A stretch of DNA of 64,000 bases, from NCBI RefSeq assembly GCF_028890115.1, contig NZ_JARCJD010000017.1:34317-98316 (forward strand), in the 5' to 3' direction. Shown one piece after another: positions 17,463-26,280 of this stretch. The translations under genes were made by a program, and so were the position numbers. Each line of letters opens with the position of its first letter. Position 1 is the first letter of the stretch. This DNA is from Phaeobacter sp. QD34_24 (GTDB taxonomy: Bacteria; Pseudomonadota; Alphaproteobacteria; Rhodobacterales; Rhodobacteraceae). Under the pieces are notes generated by a model, which was given only the letters and a program-made list of their open reading frames with translations, did not search any database and was not told the DNA's origin.

Positions 17463-18332
17463 TCAGGAGCGGTTGATCAGGAACACACCGGCCGCCACCA
17501 GCGCCAGTGCGAGCCAGACCTCGTAGGTGAGGGTCTCGCCCAGGATCAGCCAGCCCATCAGCACCGCCAGCACGGGGGACAGGAAACTGAAGGAGGCGAC
17601 CGATCCCGCCTTGTAGATGGTGAACAGCCAGAACCACAGAAGATAGCCAAGGCTGGCAATGGCCACGGCCTGAAACAGCACACCGGCGATATGCATCATG
17701 TCGGGCGCGCGCATTAGCGGGCCGAACAGCGGCGCCAGCGCCAGAAGCACGACCGCCGAGACCGCCAGTTGATAGATCAGCTGCATCACCGGCGGCACCC
17801 GCGACAGGGGCGTGACGCGCAGGCAAAAGGCGATCCCGGCCCAGCACAGGGTCGCAATCAACGCCAGGGCATCGCCCAGCACCGATGCTCCGCTGGCATC
17901 CCGATCCAGCACCGCCAACACCACCCCGCCCATGGCCAGTGCCAGGCCGGTGACGCGCAGGCGGCTCAGCCGCTCTCCGGGCAGCCACAGATGCGCGGCC
18001 AGCGCCAGCCAGACCGGCATCGAGTTGAAGATGATGGTGACGCGCGACACCGACGAGACATCCAGCGCCCAGAACAGGCAGAGGAATTCGATGCTGAACA
18101 ACAGCCCCGCCACGATCCCCCAGGCATGGATCCCCGGAGACAGGCCCGCCTCGGGGCGCAAGCGGGATCTGCGCAGCCAGACCCAGAGCAGGATCACCGC
18201 CAGTGCAACAAGCGAGCGCATGCCGGCCTGAAACACCGGGCCAAAACCGCCATTGGTGAGTTTTATCACCACCTGATTGAAGCCCAGAAGGGCGGCAAAG
18301 CCGGTGAGCGCAACCGCGCCTGCGGCATCCAT
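17463..18332 (-). CDS. EamA/DMT-superfamily transporter
   Basis: An inner-membrane exporter-type protein of 289 residues with about ten hydrophobic helices forming two EamA repeats (first from GFAALLGFNQVVIKL to VTGLALAMGGVVLAVLD, second from LGDALALIATLCWAGIAFCL to VWLALALVAAGVFLI). The typical repeat ends WLPGERLSRLRVTGLALAM and LILGETLTYEVWLALAL are present. The ATG at 18332 has AGAAAAGAGA upstream; an in-frame ATG at 18350 lacks a site. Substrates of this superfamily (metabolites, amino acids, drugs) cannot be told from sequence alone. Confidence 0.9.
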   Translation of the reverse strand: MDAAGAVALTGFAALLGFNQVVIKLTNGGFGPVFQAGMRSLVALAVILLWVWLRRSRLRPEAGLSPGIHAWGIVAGLLFSIEFLCLFWALDVSSVSRVTIIFNSMPVWLALAAHLWLPGERLSRLRVTGLALAMGGVVLAVLDRDASGASVLGDALALIATLCWAGIAFCLRVTPLSRVPPVMQLIYQLAVSAVVLLALAPLFGPLMRAPDMMHIAGVLFQAVAIASLGYLLWFWLFTIYKAGSVASFSFLSPVLAVLMGWLILGETLTYEVWLALALVAAGVFLINRS

Positions 18333-18482
18333 GGATCTCTTTTCTGTCATGCCCGCATCAGCCGCTTGGCACGAGGGCGTGTCAAGCATGACGCGCCGTG
18401 CCGCACCAATGCGAGACATGCTGCGATCTTGCCTTGCGCCCTGCATCGGGGCGTTGAAAACTGGATCGGGAAAGGAGCGCCC

Positions 18483-19184
18483 ATGCTTGAGCCCACGCTG
18501 CGCCTGGCGAGCTACAATATCCAGAAATGTGTCGGCCTGGACCTGCGGCGGCAGCCCCGGCGCATTCTCAATGTGCTGGAGGATATCGGCGCCCGCATCG
18601 TGCTGTTGCAGGAGGCCGACAAGCGCCTGCCGCCCCGCCCGGCAGCCCTGCCGCATTTCGTGTTGGAGGAGGCGGGCTGGCGGGATGTGGATCTGGGCGG
18701 GGCGGGCTCGCTTGGCTGGCACGGCAATGCGGTGATCTGGAAAGGGCAGGGCATCTCTCTACTGGGCAAGGGCCATATCGATCTGCCGGGGCTGGAGCCG
18801 CGCGGCGCGGTCTGGGCCGCTTTTGACACGCCGATCGGCCCCCTGCGTGTGGTGGGCGCCCATCTGGGGCTGACGGGCCGGGCGCGGCGGGCGCAGGTGC
18901 TGCATCTGGCGCAGCACAGCGAGGCATGGACTGATATGCCGATGGTCTGGGGTGGGGATTTCAACGATTGGTCGCGCGGCTCGGTCTTGGACCGGCTGGC
19001 CCCGATGATGCGCTTTCTGCCGCCCCTGCCGAGCTTTCCGGCGCTCAGGCCCTTGGGCGCCCTGGACCGGATTGCCCATAGCGAGGGGCTGGAGGCCGTG
19101 CGCACCGGGGTGCACAAGGCGCAGCCTGCGCATATCGCCTCGGACCATTTGCCGGTCTGGGCCGATTTGAGGCGAGTAGGTTAG
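18483..19184 (+). CDS. Endonuclease/exonuclease/phosphatase family protein
   Basis: 233 residues of the EEP (DNase I-like) fold. Catalytic motifs are SYNIQKC near the N-terminus, LLQEAD (metal-binding Glu), VVGAHLGL, WGGDFNDWS and the C-terminal SDHLPVWADL. These are the metal and phosphate ligands of Mg-dependent phosphodiesterases. No signal peptide is seen, so it is likely cytoplasmic. Substrate is unknown (nucleic acid or phospholipid headgroup). GGAAAGGAG stands just upstream of the ATG at 18483. Confidence 0.85.
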   Translation: MLEPTLRLASYNIQKCVGLDLRRQPRRILNVLEDIGARIVLLQEADKRLPPRPAALPHFVLEEAGWRDVDLGGAGSLGWHGNAVIWKGQGISLLGKGHIDLPGLEPRGAVWAAFDTPIGPLRVVGAHLGLTGRARRAQVLHLAQHSEAWTDMPMVWGGDFNDWSRGSVLDRLAPMMRFLPPLPSFPALRPLGALDRIAHSEGLEAVRTGVHKAQPAHIASDHLPVWADLRRVG

Positions 19185-19202
19185 TTATCTGATCTAAAAT
19201 GG

Positions 19203-19233
19203 AAAAGCCGCTGCGCGGGGCGCAGCGGCTTTC
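19203..19233. terminator. Bidirectional rho-independent terminator
   Basis: A perfect 12-bp stem AAAGCCGCTGCG / CGCAGCGGCTTT with a CGGGG loop. On the minus strand it is followed by TTTTCC. It separates the convergent EEP nuclease and RhlE-type helicase genes. Confidence 0.88.
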
Positions 19234-19253
19234 ATGAGGACTGGGGTGTCCGA

Positions 19254-20576
19254 TCAGCTCGAGCGGCGGCGCTGTCCGCCACCCTGATGTCCGCCCTGGC
19301 CACCACCCTGGCCACCACCCTGGCCCTTGCCACGACCTCCGCCGCCGCCCCGGCGCCGCCGGTTGCCACCGGGGCGTCCGCCTGGTTTGCCACCGCCGCC
19401 GGGACCGCCACGACGGCCCTTGGGAGCGTCGGGGTCGGGCAGCACTTCCCAGGGGCGGCCAGAGGCCACCGGGATGGTGATCTTCATGGTCTTCTGGATC
19501 GCCTTCAGCTCTTCCATTTCATCGGGGGCACAAAAGGCCACCGCCTGACCATCTTTGCCCGCCCGCGCGGTGCGGCCGATCCGGTGCACATAGGCATCCG
19601 GCACATTGGGCAGTTCGTAGTTGTAGACGTATTTCACGTCCGGGATATCCAGGCCGCGCGCCGCCACATCGGTGGCGACCAGCACCTTCACATCACCGGA
19701 TTTGAAGGCGGCAAGCGCACGTTCGCGCTGCCCCTGGCTCTTGTTGCCATGGATCGCGGCGGCGGCAAAACCGGCCTTTTCCAGCACCCGCATCAGCTTT
19801 TCCATGCCGTATTTCGTGCGGCCAAAGACCAGCGTGCGCTCGTCCTTGTGTTCGGCCAGCAGCTCCTTCAGCAGGTTCAGCTTTTCCGCCTTGGCGATGA
19901 AATGCACCGATTGCGTCACCTTGGCGGCGGGTTTGCCCGGAGGGGTCACCTCGATGCGCACAGGGCGCTTGAGGTAGGAGTTGGCGATCTCGTTCATCTG
20001 CTTCGGCATGGTGGCCGAGAACAGCATGGTCTGGCGCTCTTCGGGCAGAAGGGTCGAGATCTTGCGCAGGGCATGGATAAAGCCAAGGTCCAGCATCTGG
20101 TCGGCCTCGTCCAGCACCAGGAAATCGCAGGAGCCAAGGTCCAGCGCGTCGCGGTCCAGGATATCAAGCAGGCGGCCGGGGGTGGCCACCAGGATATCGG
20201 TGCCGCGGGCGATGCGCTGGATCTGCGGGTTGATCGACACGCCGCCGACCACCAGGCCCACCTTCATCGGGGTGCCCTCGGTCAGGTCCTTCAAGGTGGC
20301 GGCGATCTGGTTGGCCAGCTCGCGCGTGGGCGCCAGTACAAGGCCGCGCACGGTCTTGGCGGCGGGTTTGCGGCCATAGTCCTGCATGCGGGTGACCAGC
20401 GGAATGCCGAAAGCGGCGGTCTTGCCGGTGCCGGTCTGCGCCAGGCCCAGCACGTCTTCGCCATTGAGCGCATGGGGAATGGCGCGCGCCTGGATCGGGG
20501 TCGGATCCTTCAGACCCATTGCATCGAGGCGGGAAAGAAGCTGGTCGGGCAGCCCCATGGTGGAGAATTCAGTCAA
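19254..20576 (-). CDS. rhlE: DEAD-box RNA helicase, RhlE-type
   Basis: An ATP-dependent RNA helicase for ribosome assembly or RNA turnover. A TTG start at 20576 gives MTEFSTMGLPDQLL, matches homologs, and has AAAGGA about 7 bases upstream; the next ATG (20558) would cut the Q-motif region. 440 residues. The Q motif (PTPIQARAIP), Walker A AQTGTGKT (46-53), DEAD (156-159), SAT (FSATMPKQ) and HRIGRTARAGKDG are all intact. The C-terminal ~55 residues are an Arg/Gly-rich RNA-binding tail (GGGGGRGKGQGGGQGGGQ) whose codons create a GGCCACCACCCT repeat in the DNA. Confidence 0.93.
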   Translation of the reverse strand: MTEFSTMGLPDQLLSRLDAMGLKDPTPIQARAIPHALNGEDVLGLAQTGTGKTAAFGIPLVTRMQDYGRKPAAKTVRGLVLAPTRELANQIAATLKDLTEGTPMKVGLVVGGVSINPQIQRIARGTDILVATPGRLLDILDRDALDLGSCDFLVLDEADQMLDLGFIHALRKISTLLPEERQTMLFSATMPKQMNEIANSYLKRPVRIEVTPPGKPAAKVTQSVHFIAKAEKLNLLKELLAEHKDERTLVFGRTKYGMEKLMRVLEKAGFAAAAIHGNKSQGQRERALAAFKSGDVKVLVATDVAARGLDIPDVKYVYNYELPNVPDAYVHRIGRTARAGKDGQAVAFCAPDEMEELKAIQKTMKITIPVASGRPWEVLPDPDAPKGRRGGPGGGGKPGGRPGGNRRRRGGGGGRGKGQGGGQGGGQGGHQGGGQRRRSS

Positions 20577-20980
20577 TTGTCGTCCTTTCGCGGCCCCTGC
20601 GACATGCAAAGAGCCGGTGCCGCGCCCCCGGATACGGTCCGGGCGCGGAAATGGTGGGGCAGGGACCTCGGGCGGGGGCTGGCCGGATGCCAGGCCGCTG
20701 GCCTCTGCAAACGCCCCACGCGTGATTTTGGGAACTCGGGGCATATCACTAGACGCCGGGATCATTCGCAGCTCAGGTGCGACCGGGCCGTCTCTGCTCA
20801 CGCGGCAGGGAGGGATGCCTTGAGAGCCACATGGGACCGCGGGCGGGAAATGTCAATGGCACGAGCGGGCACGAGAGGGCGCGTTGCAGGGAAGTTGCAG
20901 GGAAAAGGCGGGCGAATTGTCGGTTTTCGCGCCTGGGTTCCTTCGTTAAACAGGGGAGCCAGAAACTGGAGAGGACCGCG
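20577..20980. other. 404-base divergent intergenic region (rhlE/fur)
   Basis: This gap should hold both promoters. The helicase frame stays open to 20801 on the minus strand but without family-like sequence, so I treat that as non-coding leader. A perfect 11-bp tandem repeat GTTGCAGGGAA occurs at 20883-20893 and 20894-20904. No tRNA or clear terminator is present. Confidence 0.5.
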
Positions 20981-21397
20981 ATGCCAGAATCGATTATCGC
21001 CCGCTGCGAGGCCAAGGGCCTGCGCATGACCGGCCAGCGCCGCGTGATCGCGCGTGCGCTTGAGGACAGCGATGATCATCCGGATGTGGAAGAGCTATAT
21101 GCCCGTGCCAGCGCGCTGGATGCGGGGATCTCTCTGGCGACGGTCTATCGCACGGTTAAGCTGTTCGAGGAAGCCGGCATTCTGGAGCGGCTGGAATTCG
21201 GCGATGGGCGCGCCCGCTACGAGGATGCCGACCGCGAGCATCATGACCACCTCATCGATATCAACTCGGGCGAGGTGATCGAATTCTGCGACCCCGAAAT
21301 CGAGGCGCTGCAGGAAAAGATCGCCGCCAAGCTGGGCTATCAGCTCAAAGGGCACAAGCTGGAGCTTTACGGCGTGCCGATCAAGAAAGAGAGCTGA
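20981..21397 (+). CDS. fur: Fur-family metalloregulator (Fur/Mur)
   Basis: 138 residues. The DNA-binding winged helix is KGLRMTGQRRVIARAL, HPDVEELYARA and SLATVYRTVKLFEEAGI. Metal ligands expected for Fur are seen at His33 (DDHPDVEEL), Glu81, His88 and His90 (EHHDH, 86-90), plus Glu108 nearby. There is no CxxC structural zinc pair, as in the alphaproteobacterial Mur branch that responds to manganese. It therefore probably regulates Mn or Fe uptake. The ATG at 20981 follows GGAGAGGA. Confidence 0.92.
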   Translation: MPESIIARCEAKGLRMTGQRRVIARALEDSDDHPDVEELYARASALDAGISLATVYRTVKLFEEAGILERLEFGDGRARYEDADREHHDHLIDINSGEVIEFCDPEIEALQEKIAAKLGYQLKGHKLELYGVPIKKES

Positions 21398-21547
21398 GCG
21401 CAGGGCATCCATCAGCCTGCGTGATGATTAACATCACAACTTGTGCGCTTCCCATATCGCGGAATCGCTTGCCGAGCCGGTTCACTCTGGGCATGCCCGG
21501 TGAAACCTCGTGCAGGCGACGGGGTCTGTCCGGCAGGAGGCGCGCTC

Positions 21548-22435
21548 ATGAACAACGTCAACGGCATTCTTTTGGTGATCGGCGCCATGGCGGCCTTCAC
21601 CCTGGAGGACATGTTCATCAAGTCCCTGTCCGAGCAACTGCCGGTGGGGCAGATCCTGATCTTTCTGGGGATTGGCAGCGGGTCGGTCTTTGCGGTGCTG
21701 GCGAAGTGGCAGGGGCACCGGATCCTGGCTGCGCGCGCCTGGCGGCGGCTGCCGATGCTGCGTGCCCTTACCGAAGCGGTGGCGGCGGTCAGCTTTGCCA
21801 CCTCGCTGGCGCTGGTGGATATCTCGGTGGTGGCGGCGGTGTTCCAGGCCACCCCACTGGTGATCACCATGGGGGCGGCGCTGTTTCTGGGCGAACAGGT
21901 CGGCTGGCGGCGCTGGAGCGCTATCCTGACAGGGTTTGCCGGGGTTCTGATGATCATCCGTCCGGGCCTTGCGGGGTTTGAACCGGCGGCACTTTTGGTG
22001 CTGGTCTCTGTCGTGACCGTGGCCGGGCGGGACCTTCTGACACGGGTGATGGACAGTGCGGTGCCCTCCACTGTGGTCAGCTTTCAGGCCTTTGCCGCGG
22101 TGATTCCGGCGGGGGCGCTGTTGCTGCTGCTGACGCCAGGGGAGGCGCGCATGCTGGCGGGCCAGGAAGGGCTGATGATGCTGGGCGGGGTGGTCTTCGG
22201 CGTGCTGGGTTACTACGGGATCGTCACCGCCATGCGGATCGGCGATGCTTCGGCGGTGACCCCGTTCCGGTATTCGCGGCTGGTTTTCTCGATCCTTGTC
22301 GGCGTCATCATCTTCAACGAACGCCCCGATGCCATGACCCTGGCCGGGGCCGGGCTGATCATCGCGTCGGGGCTTTATACCTATCTGCGCGAGCGGCGCC
22401 TGGCCCGCGCTGGCGCATCCAGCCCCCAGGCCTGA
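21548..22435 (+). CDS. DMT-superfamily (EamA) transporter
   Basis: 295 residues with about ten membrane helices in two EamA repeats (NGILLVIGAMAAFTLEDMFI to GFAGVLMIIRPGL, and LLVLVSVVTVAGRDLLTRVM to LAGAGLIIASGLYTYLRE). The motif FIKSLSEQLPVGQILIF and the conserved TPFRYSRLVFSILVG are typical of the RhaT/S-adenosylmethionine-uptake branch. The ATG at 21548 has GGCAGGAGG upstream; a longer frame from 21443 has no such site. It follows fur by 150 bases. Substrate unknown. Confidence 0.9.
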   Translation: MNNVNGILLVIGAMAAFTLEDMFIKSLSEQLPVGQILIFLGIGSGSVFAVLAKWQGHRILAARAWRRLPMLRALTEAVAAVSFATSLALVDISVVAAVFQATPLVITMGAALFLGEQVGWRRWSAILTGFAGVLMIIRPGLAGFEPAALLVLVSVVTVAGRDLLTRVMDSAVPSTVVSFQAFAAVIPAGALLLLLTPGEARMLAGQEGLMMLGGVVFGVLGYYGIVTAMRIGDASAVTPFRYSRLVFSILVGVIIFNERPDAMTLAGAGLIIASGLYTYLRERRLARAGASSPQA

Positions 22436-22452
22436 GCGCCAGAGCCGGAAAC

Positions 22453-22466
22453 TGTTGGCGCAAACA
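22453..22466. promoter_or_regulatory. LacI-type palindrome upstream of eno
   Basis: TGTTGGCGCAAACA has TGTT/AACA half-sites around a central CG, the usual form of a LacI-family operator. It stands 120 bases before the eno start codon. A second palindrome lies 36 bases downstream. A central-carbon regulator of this family (CceR) exists in Rhodobacterales; the match to its motif is not verified here. Confidence 0.4.
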
Positions 22467-22501
22467 GCGAATTGTTAGCCCTAAAGGGGCGAAATAGCGC
22501 A

Positions 22502-22515
22502 CGTTAGCGATAACG
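22502..22515. promoter_or_regulatory. Second LacI-type palindrome upstream of eno
   Basis: CGTTAGCGATAACG is symmetrical at GTTA/TAAC around a central CG. It is 70 bases before the eno start and so close to the expected promoter. Its spacing from the first palindrome (about 49 bases centre to centre) would suit binding of two dimers. Confidence 0.4.
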
Positions 22516-22549
22516 AGACCGGTTTACAATCGGCGCGCGGCTGCTATGA

Positions 22550-23860
<1,311 letters not shown>

Positions 23861-23883
23861 GATCGGTCACATAGATCCCTCAG

Positions 23884-23913
23884 AAGGCCCCGGCGATATC
23901 ACCGGGGCCTTTT
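23884..23913 (+). terminator. Rho-independent terminator of eno
   Basis: A stem AAGGCCCCGG / CCGGGGCCTT with the loop CGATATCA is followed by TTTTGCG on the plus strand. It begins 24 bases after the eno stop. Confidence 0.9.
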
Positions 23914-23930
23914 GCGTTTCCATGCAGGCT

Positions 23931-24179
23931 TCATCCGGCGTCACGTGACGGCATCAGGATGCGGATCAGTCGGCTGGCAAGGAAAAAGCCGATGGGACCC
24001 ACAGCCAGGGACAGCACAAAGGCAATCGGCATGGCGATCACGAACCGCTGCAGCCAAAGGCTGACCCATCCGGGGGCAAATCCCGTGGGAATACCCGTGA
24101 AGATCCCGGTCATCAGGAAGGCCATGATCAGGGCAATGAAGAACTGGGCCAATAGGACCGTTGCTTTGGTATGAGGCAT
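23931..24179 (-). CDS. DUF2798 small membrane protein
   Basis: 82 residues from the ATG at 24179, which has GGAG about 8 bases upstream. Two membrane helices are clear (VLLAQFFIALIMAFLMTGIF and RFVIAMPIAFVLSLAVGPIG) joined by a short loop with PGWVSLWLQRF, the DUF2798 pattern. Function is unknown. The frame is open another 21 codons upstream to 24242 but that segment looks non-conserved. It is convergent with eno. Confidence 0.75.
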   Translation of the reverse strand: MPHTKATVLLAQFFIALIMAFLMTGIFTGIPTGFAPGWVSLWLQRFVIAMPIAFVLSLAVGPIGFFLASRLIRILMPSRDAG

Positions 24180-24199
24180 GAGACGCACTCCGTTCGCGA

Positions 24200-24373
24200 T
24201 AGGCATGACAGGGGTGTGTGCGTTCAGGTCAGAGTTCACCACAGCACCCCGATGGGGTTGCTGTGGGTTCGGGCGGCAAAGGCTGCTCCGACTAACTCTT
24301 GCAGGGCAGCCTCACCGATGTGCGAAGATGTCCCCTGCAAGGGCCGGGATAACCGTACCGGCCTTGCGTTTTC
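24200..24373 (+). ncRNA. Candidate structured RNA with orphan terminator
   Basis: No plus-strand gene lies between eno and 27168, yet the plus strand here has a strong hairpin (24239-24266: CCACAGCACCCC, loop GAT, GGGGTTGCTGTGG with one bulge) and a terminator (24337-24373). A further stem, CTTGCAGGG (24298-24306) with CCCTGCAAG (24333-24341), shares five bases with the terminator's left arm, so the two are mutually exclusive. The 5' end is a guess. The region could instead be a leader of the DUF2798 gene on the other strand. Confidence 0.35.
24337..24373 (+). terminator. Rho-independent terminator without a plus-strand gene
   Basis: GCAAGGGCCGG pairs with CCGGCCTTGC, with one bulged G, across the loop GATAACCGTA, and is followed by GTTTTCC. 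No annotated plus-strand gene ends here. Read on the minus strand there is no T-run, so the signal points to a rightward transcript. Confidence 0.65.
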
Positions 24374-24434
24374 CAGCTGGGTCCTGGCTAGCCCGTGGCG
24401 GCGCGCCGGTCAAGGAGATGCGGCAAAAGCGGGC

Positions 24435-24710
24435 CTAGGGGCAGGGCGCCTGATAGAAGGTGCCATTGCCGCGGGCATAGGCGCAGGCCCTGCTGTTGTG
24501 GTTCTGGGCAACCACGGTGCCTGCCGCGGCCCCCGCCAAAGCCGCGACAATGCGCCAGTTCTTGTTGGCATGCAGGGCATCGGCGGCGATCAGACCGGCA
24601 GCGGCCCCGCCGGTGATGGCGACAACCTTGCGCTGATTGCTGGTCAAGCCATCGCAGCCTGCCAAGGCCAGAAGCGCAGCAGTGGCGCTGGCGATGATCT
24701 TGGTCTTCAT
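24435..24710 (-). CDS. Small lipoprotein with glycine-zipper segment
   Basis: 91 residues. A lipoprotein signal MKTKIIASATAALLALAGC has the lipobox LAGC. The mature protein contains a Gly/Ala-rich hydrophobic stretch (VVAITGGAAAGLIAADAL, then IVAALAGAAAGTVVAQN) resembling glycine-zipper membrane-associating segments, and ends with three Cys (ACAYARGNGTFYQAPCP holds two). Probably anchored in the outer membrane or inner face of the envelope. Function unknown. The ATG at 24710 is chosen for the signal peptide. Confidence 0.75.
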   Translation of the reverse strand: MKTKIIASATAALLALAGCDGLTSNQRKVVAITGGAAAGLIAADALHANKNWRIVAALAGAAAGTVVAQNHNSRACAYARGNGTFYQAPCP

Positions 24711-24852
24711 TCGTGCACTCCTTGGTCGGTGGTCTGGCGGGGAGTATCGCAGCGCTTTCAACAGCCTGATCTGTTCTGGATCAAAGGGATGAAAAAATAA
24801 TCATCGAGCCAGGTGAGTGCGGAGTGCAAAGGCCCTATCGTGTCGCTGCGTC

Positions 24853-25308
24853 TCAGGATGTGAGGATCTTGCTCATCAGCATGAAACGCTCGCGGGGCGC
24901 AAAGCGGGCCCGCGCATAAAGCCGCTGGGCGGCCTCGTTTTCCCGGTCGACCTCAAGGTGCAGCGCGGTGATCCCGGCTTCGGCCAGGGTTTTCGGGAGT
25001 TCGGTCAGCACTTCCGTGGCGATGCCACGCCCGCGCACGGCGGGGCGGATGTAGATCTCATCCACAAAGCCGTCCATGCCGCCAAACTCCACCGACCAGC
25101 TGAAGGTCACCACGATATAGCCGATGGGCGCGCGGGTGGGGCCGATGATATAGACCGCGCCATAGGGGATCCCCTGCAAGAGCGGCGCAATGGCCGCCTC
25201 GCGCTGGGCTTCCGTGCTGTCGATCCCTGTCTCGCCGTGAAAGGCCGCCACCAGCGGCAGCAGCGTACCCAGGTGCTCGGGCTTGGCAAGGTGCAGCGCG
25301 GCGCTCAT
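24853..25308 (-). CDS. GNAT-family N-acetyltransferase
   Basis: 151 residues with the acetyl-CoA binding pattern VDEIYIRPAVRGRGIATEVL and the later NEAAQRLYARARFAPRERFML. Acceptor substrate is unknown. The start ATG at 25308 overlaps the stop of the nucleoside hydrolase gene (4-base ATGA), so the two are translationally coupled and probably functionally linked. The frame extends further upstream inside the hydrolase gene, which is not credible. Confidence 0.88.
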   Translation of the reverse strand: MSAALHLAKPEHLGTLLPLVAAFHGETGIDSTEAQREAAIAPLLQGIPYGAVYIIGPTRAPIGYIVVTFSWSVEFGGMDGFVDEIYIRPAVRGRGIATEVLTELPKTLAEAGITALHLEVDRENEAAQRLYARARFAPRERFMLMSKILTS

Positions 25309-26246
25309 AGCCGGGCAAGCCGTTCGGTGATCAGCGCAAAGAACCCGTCCGCATCCACATCGCCCATGAACATGGCATTCGGCTCGCGGTCGGTGACACC
25401 CCACCAATCGGCCACGGTCATGCCAAGGGTCAGTTCCGACTGGGTTTCGATCTCCACGTTCACGTTGCGACCTGTGAACAGCTCGGGCTGCAACAGGTAG
25501 GCAATGACGCAGGGATCATGCAGTGGGCCGCCTTGGGAGCCGTATTTCGCCACATCGAAGCGTTCGAAGAAGTCGAGCATATCGGCGGTGAAATGGCCCG
25601 CGCGAGTGCCCAGGGCCCGGATCGCCTCGACACGGGGGCGGGTCGCCAGCGCCTTGTGGGTGACATCAAGCGGCATCACCACCAGCGGCACGCCCGAGGT
25701 AAAGACCACCTTGGCGGCCTCGGGATCTACGTAGATATTGAATTCGGCGGCCGGGGTCACATTGCCCACCTCGAAATAGGCGCCGCCCATCAGCACGATC
25801 TCCTTGATGCGCTTGACGATGTCGGGGGCTTTCTGAATGGCGCTGGCGATATTGGTGAGTGGTCCCAGCGGGCAAAGCGCCACCGACCCCGGCGCATGGC
25901 GGCGCAGGCTGTGGATGATGAAATCCACCGCATGGCCTTCGGTCAGTTGCAGTTTCGGCTCCCAGAGTTCCGGCCCATCAAGGCCGGTCTTGCCGTGCAC
26001 ATGTTCCGCCGTGACCAGCGGGCGCGAAAGCGGCGCCTTGCAGCCTGCGTGTATCGGCACATCGGCGCGGCCAGCCACCTCGCAGATCATGCGGGCGTTC
26101 TTCTGCGTCAGCTCCAGCGGCACATTGCCCGCCACGCAGGTGATGCCGAGGATATCCAGCTGGTCCGGGCTGGCCAGCGCCAAGAGCAGGGCAACGGCAT
26201 CGTCCTGGCCGGGGTCGGTATCGATGATGATCTTGCGTGCAGTCAT
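25305..26246 (-). CDS. Nucleoside hydrolase (inosine-uridine preferring type)
   Basis: Splits ribonucleosides into base and ribose. 313 residues. The calcium-binding signature DTDPGQDDAVALLLAL is near the N-terminus (9-24), with VPIHAGCKAPL, LCPLGPLTNIA, LMGGAYFEVGNVTPAAEFN, VMPLDVTHKAL and LHDPCVIAYLL following the family order. The coupled GNAT gene follows and mazG precedes by 34 bases, so the three may form a nucleotide-housekeeping operon. Purine or pyrimidine preference cannot be read. Confidence 0.93.
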   Translation of the reverse strand: MTARKIIIDTDPGQDDAVALLLALASPDQLDILGITCVAGNVPLELTQKNARMICEVAGRADVPIHAGCKAPLSRPLVTAEHVHGKTGLDGPELWEPKLQLTEGHAVDFIIHSLRRHAPGSVALCPLGPLTNIASAIQKAPDIVKRIKEIVLMGGAYFEVGNVTPAAEFNIYVDPEAAKVVFTSGVPLVVMPLDVTHKALATRPRVEAIRALGTRAGHFTADMLDFFERFDVAKYGSQGGPLHDPCVIAYLLQPELFTGRNVNVEIETQSELTLGMTVADWWGVTDREPNAMFMGDVDADGFFALITERLARL

Positions 26247-26280
26247 GAAAATGGCTTTCCCGTATCTATGTCAGTCGCAC

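Noticed and set aside
19280..19330. Short GGCCACCACCCT tandem repeats
   Set aside because: They are the codons of the Gly/Arg-rich tail of the RhlE-type helicase, not a separate repeat element.
24171..24800. A 209-codon plus-strand frame over the candidate RNA and lipoprotein gene
   Set aside because: It is antisense to a protein with a clear lipobox and shows no conserved pattern; the terminator inside it also argues against it.
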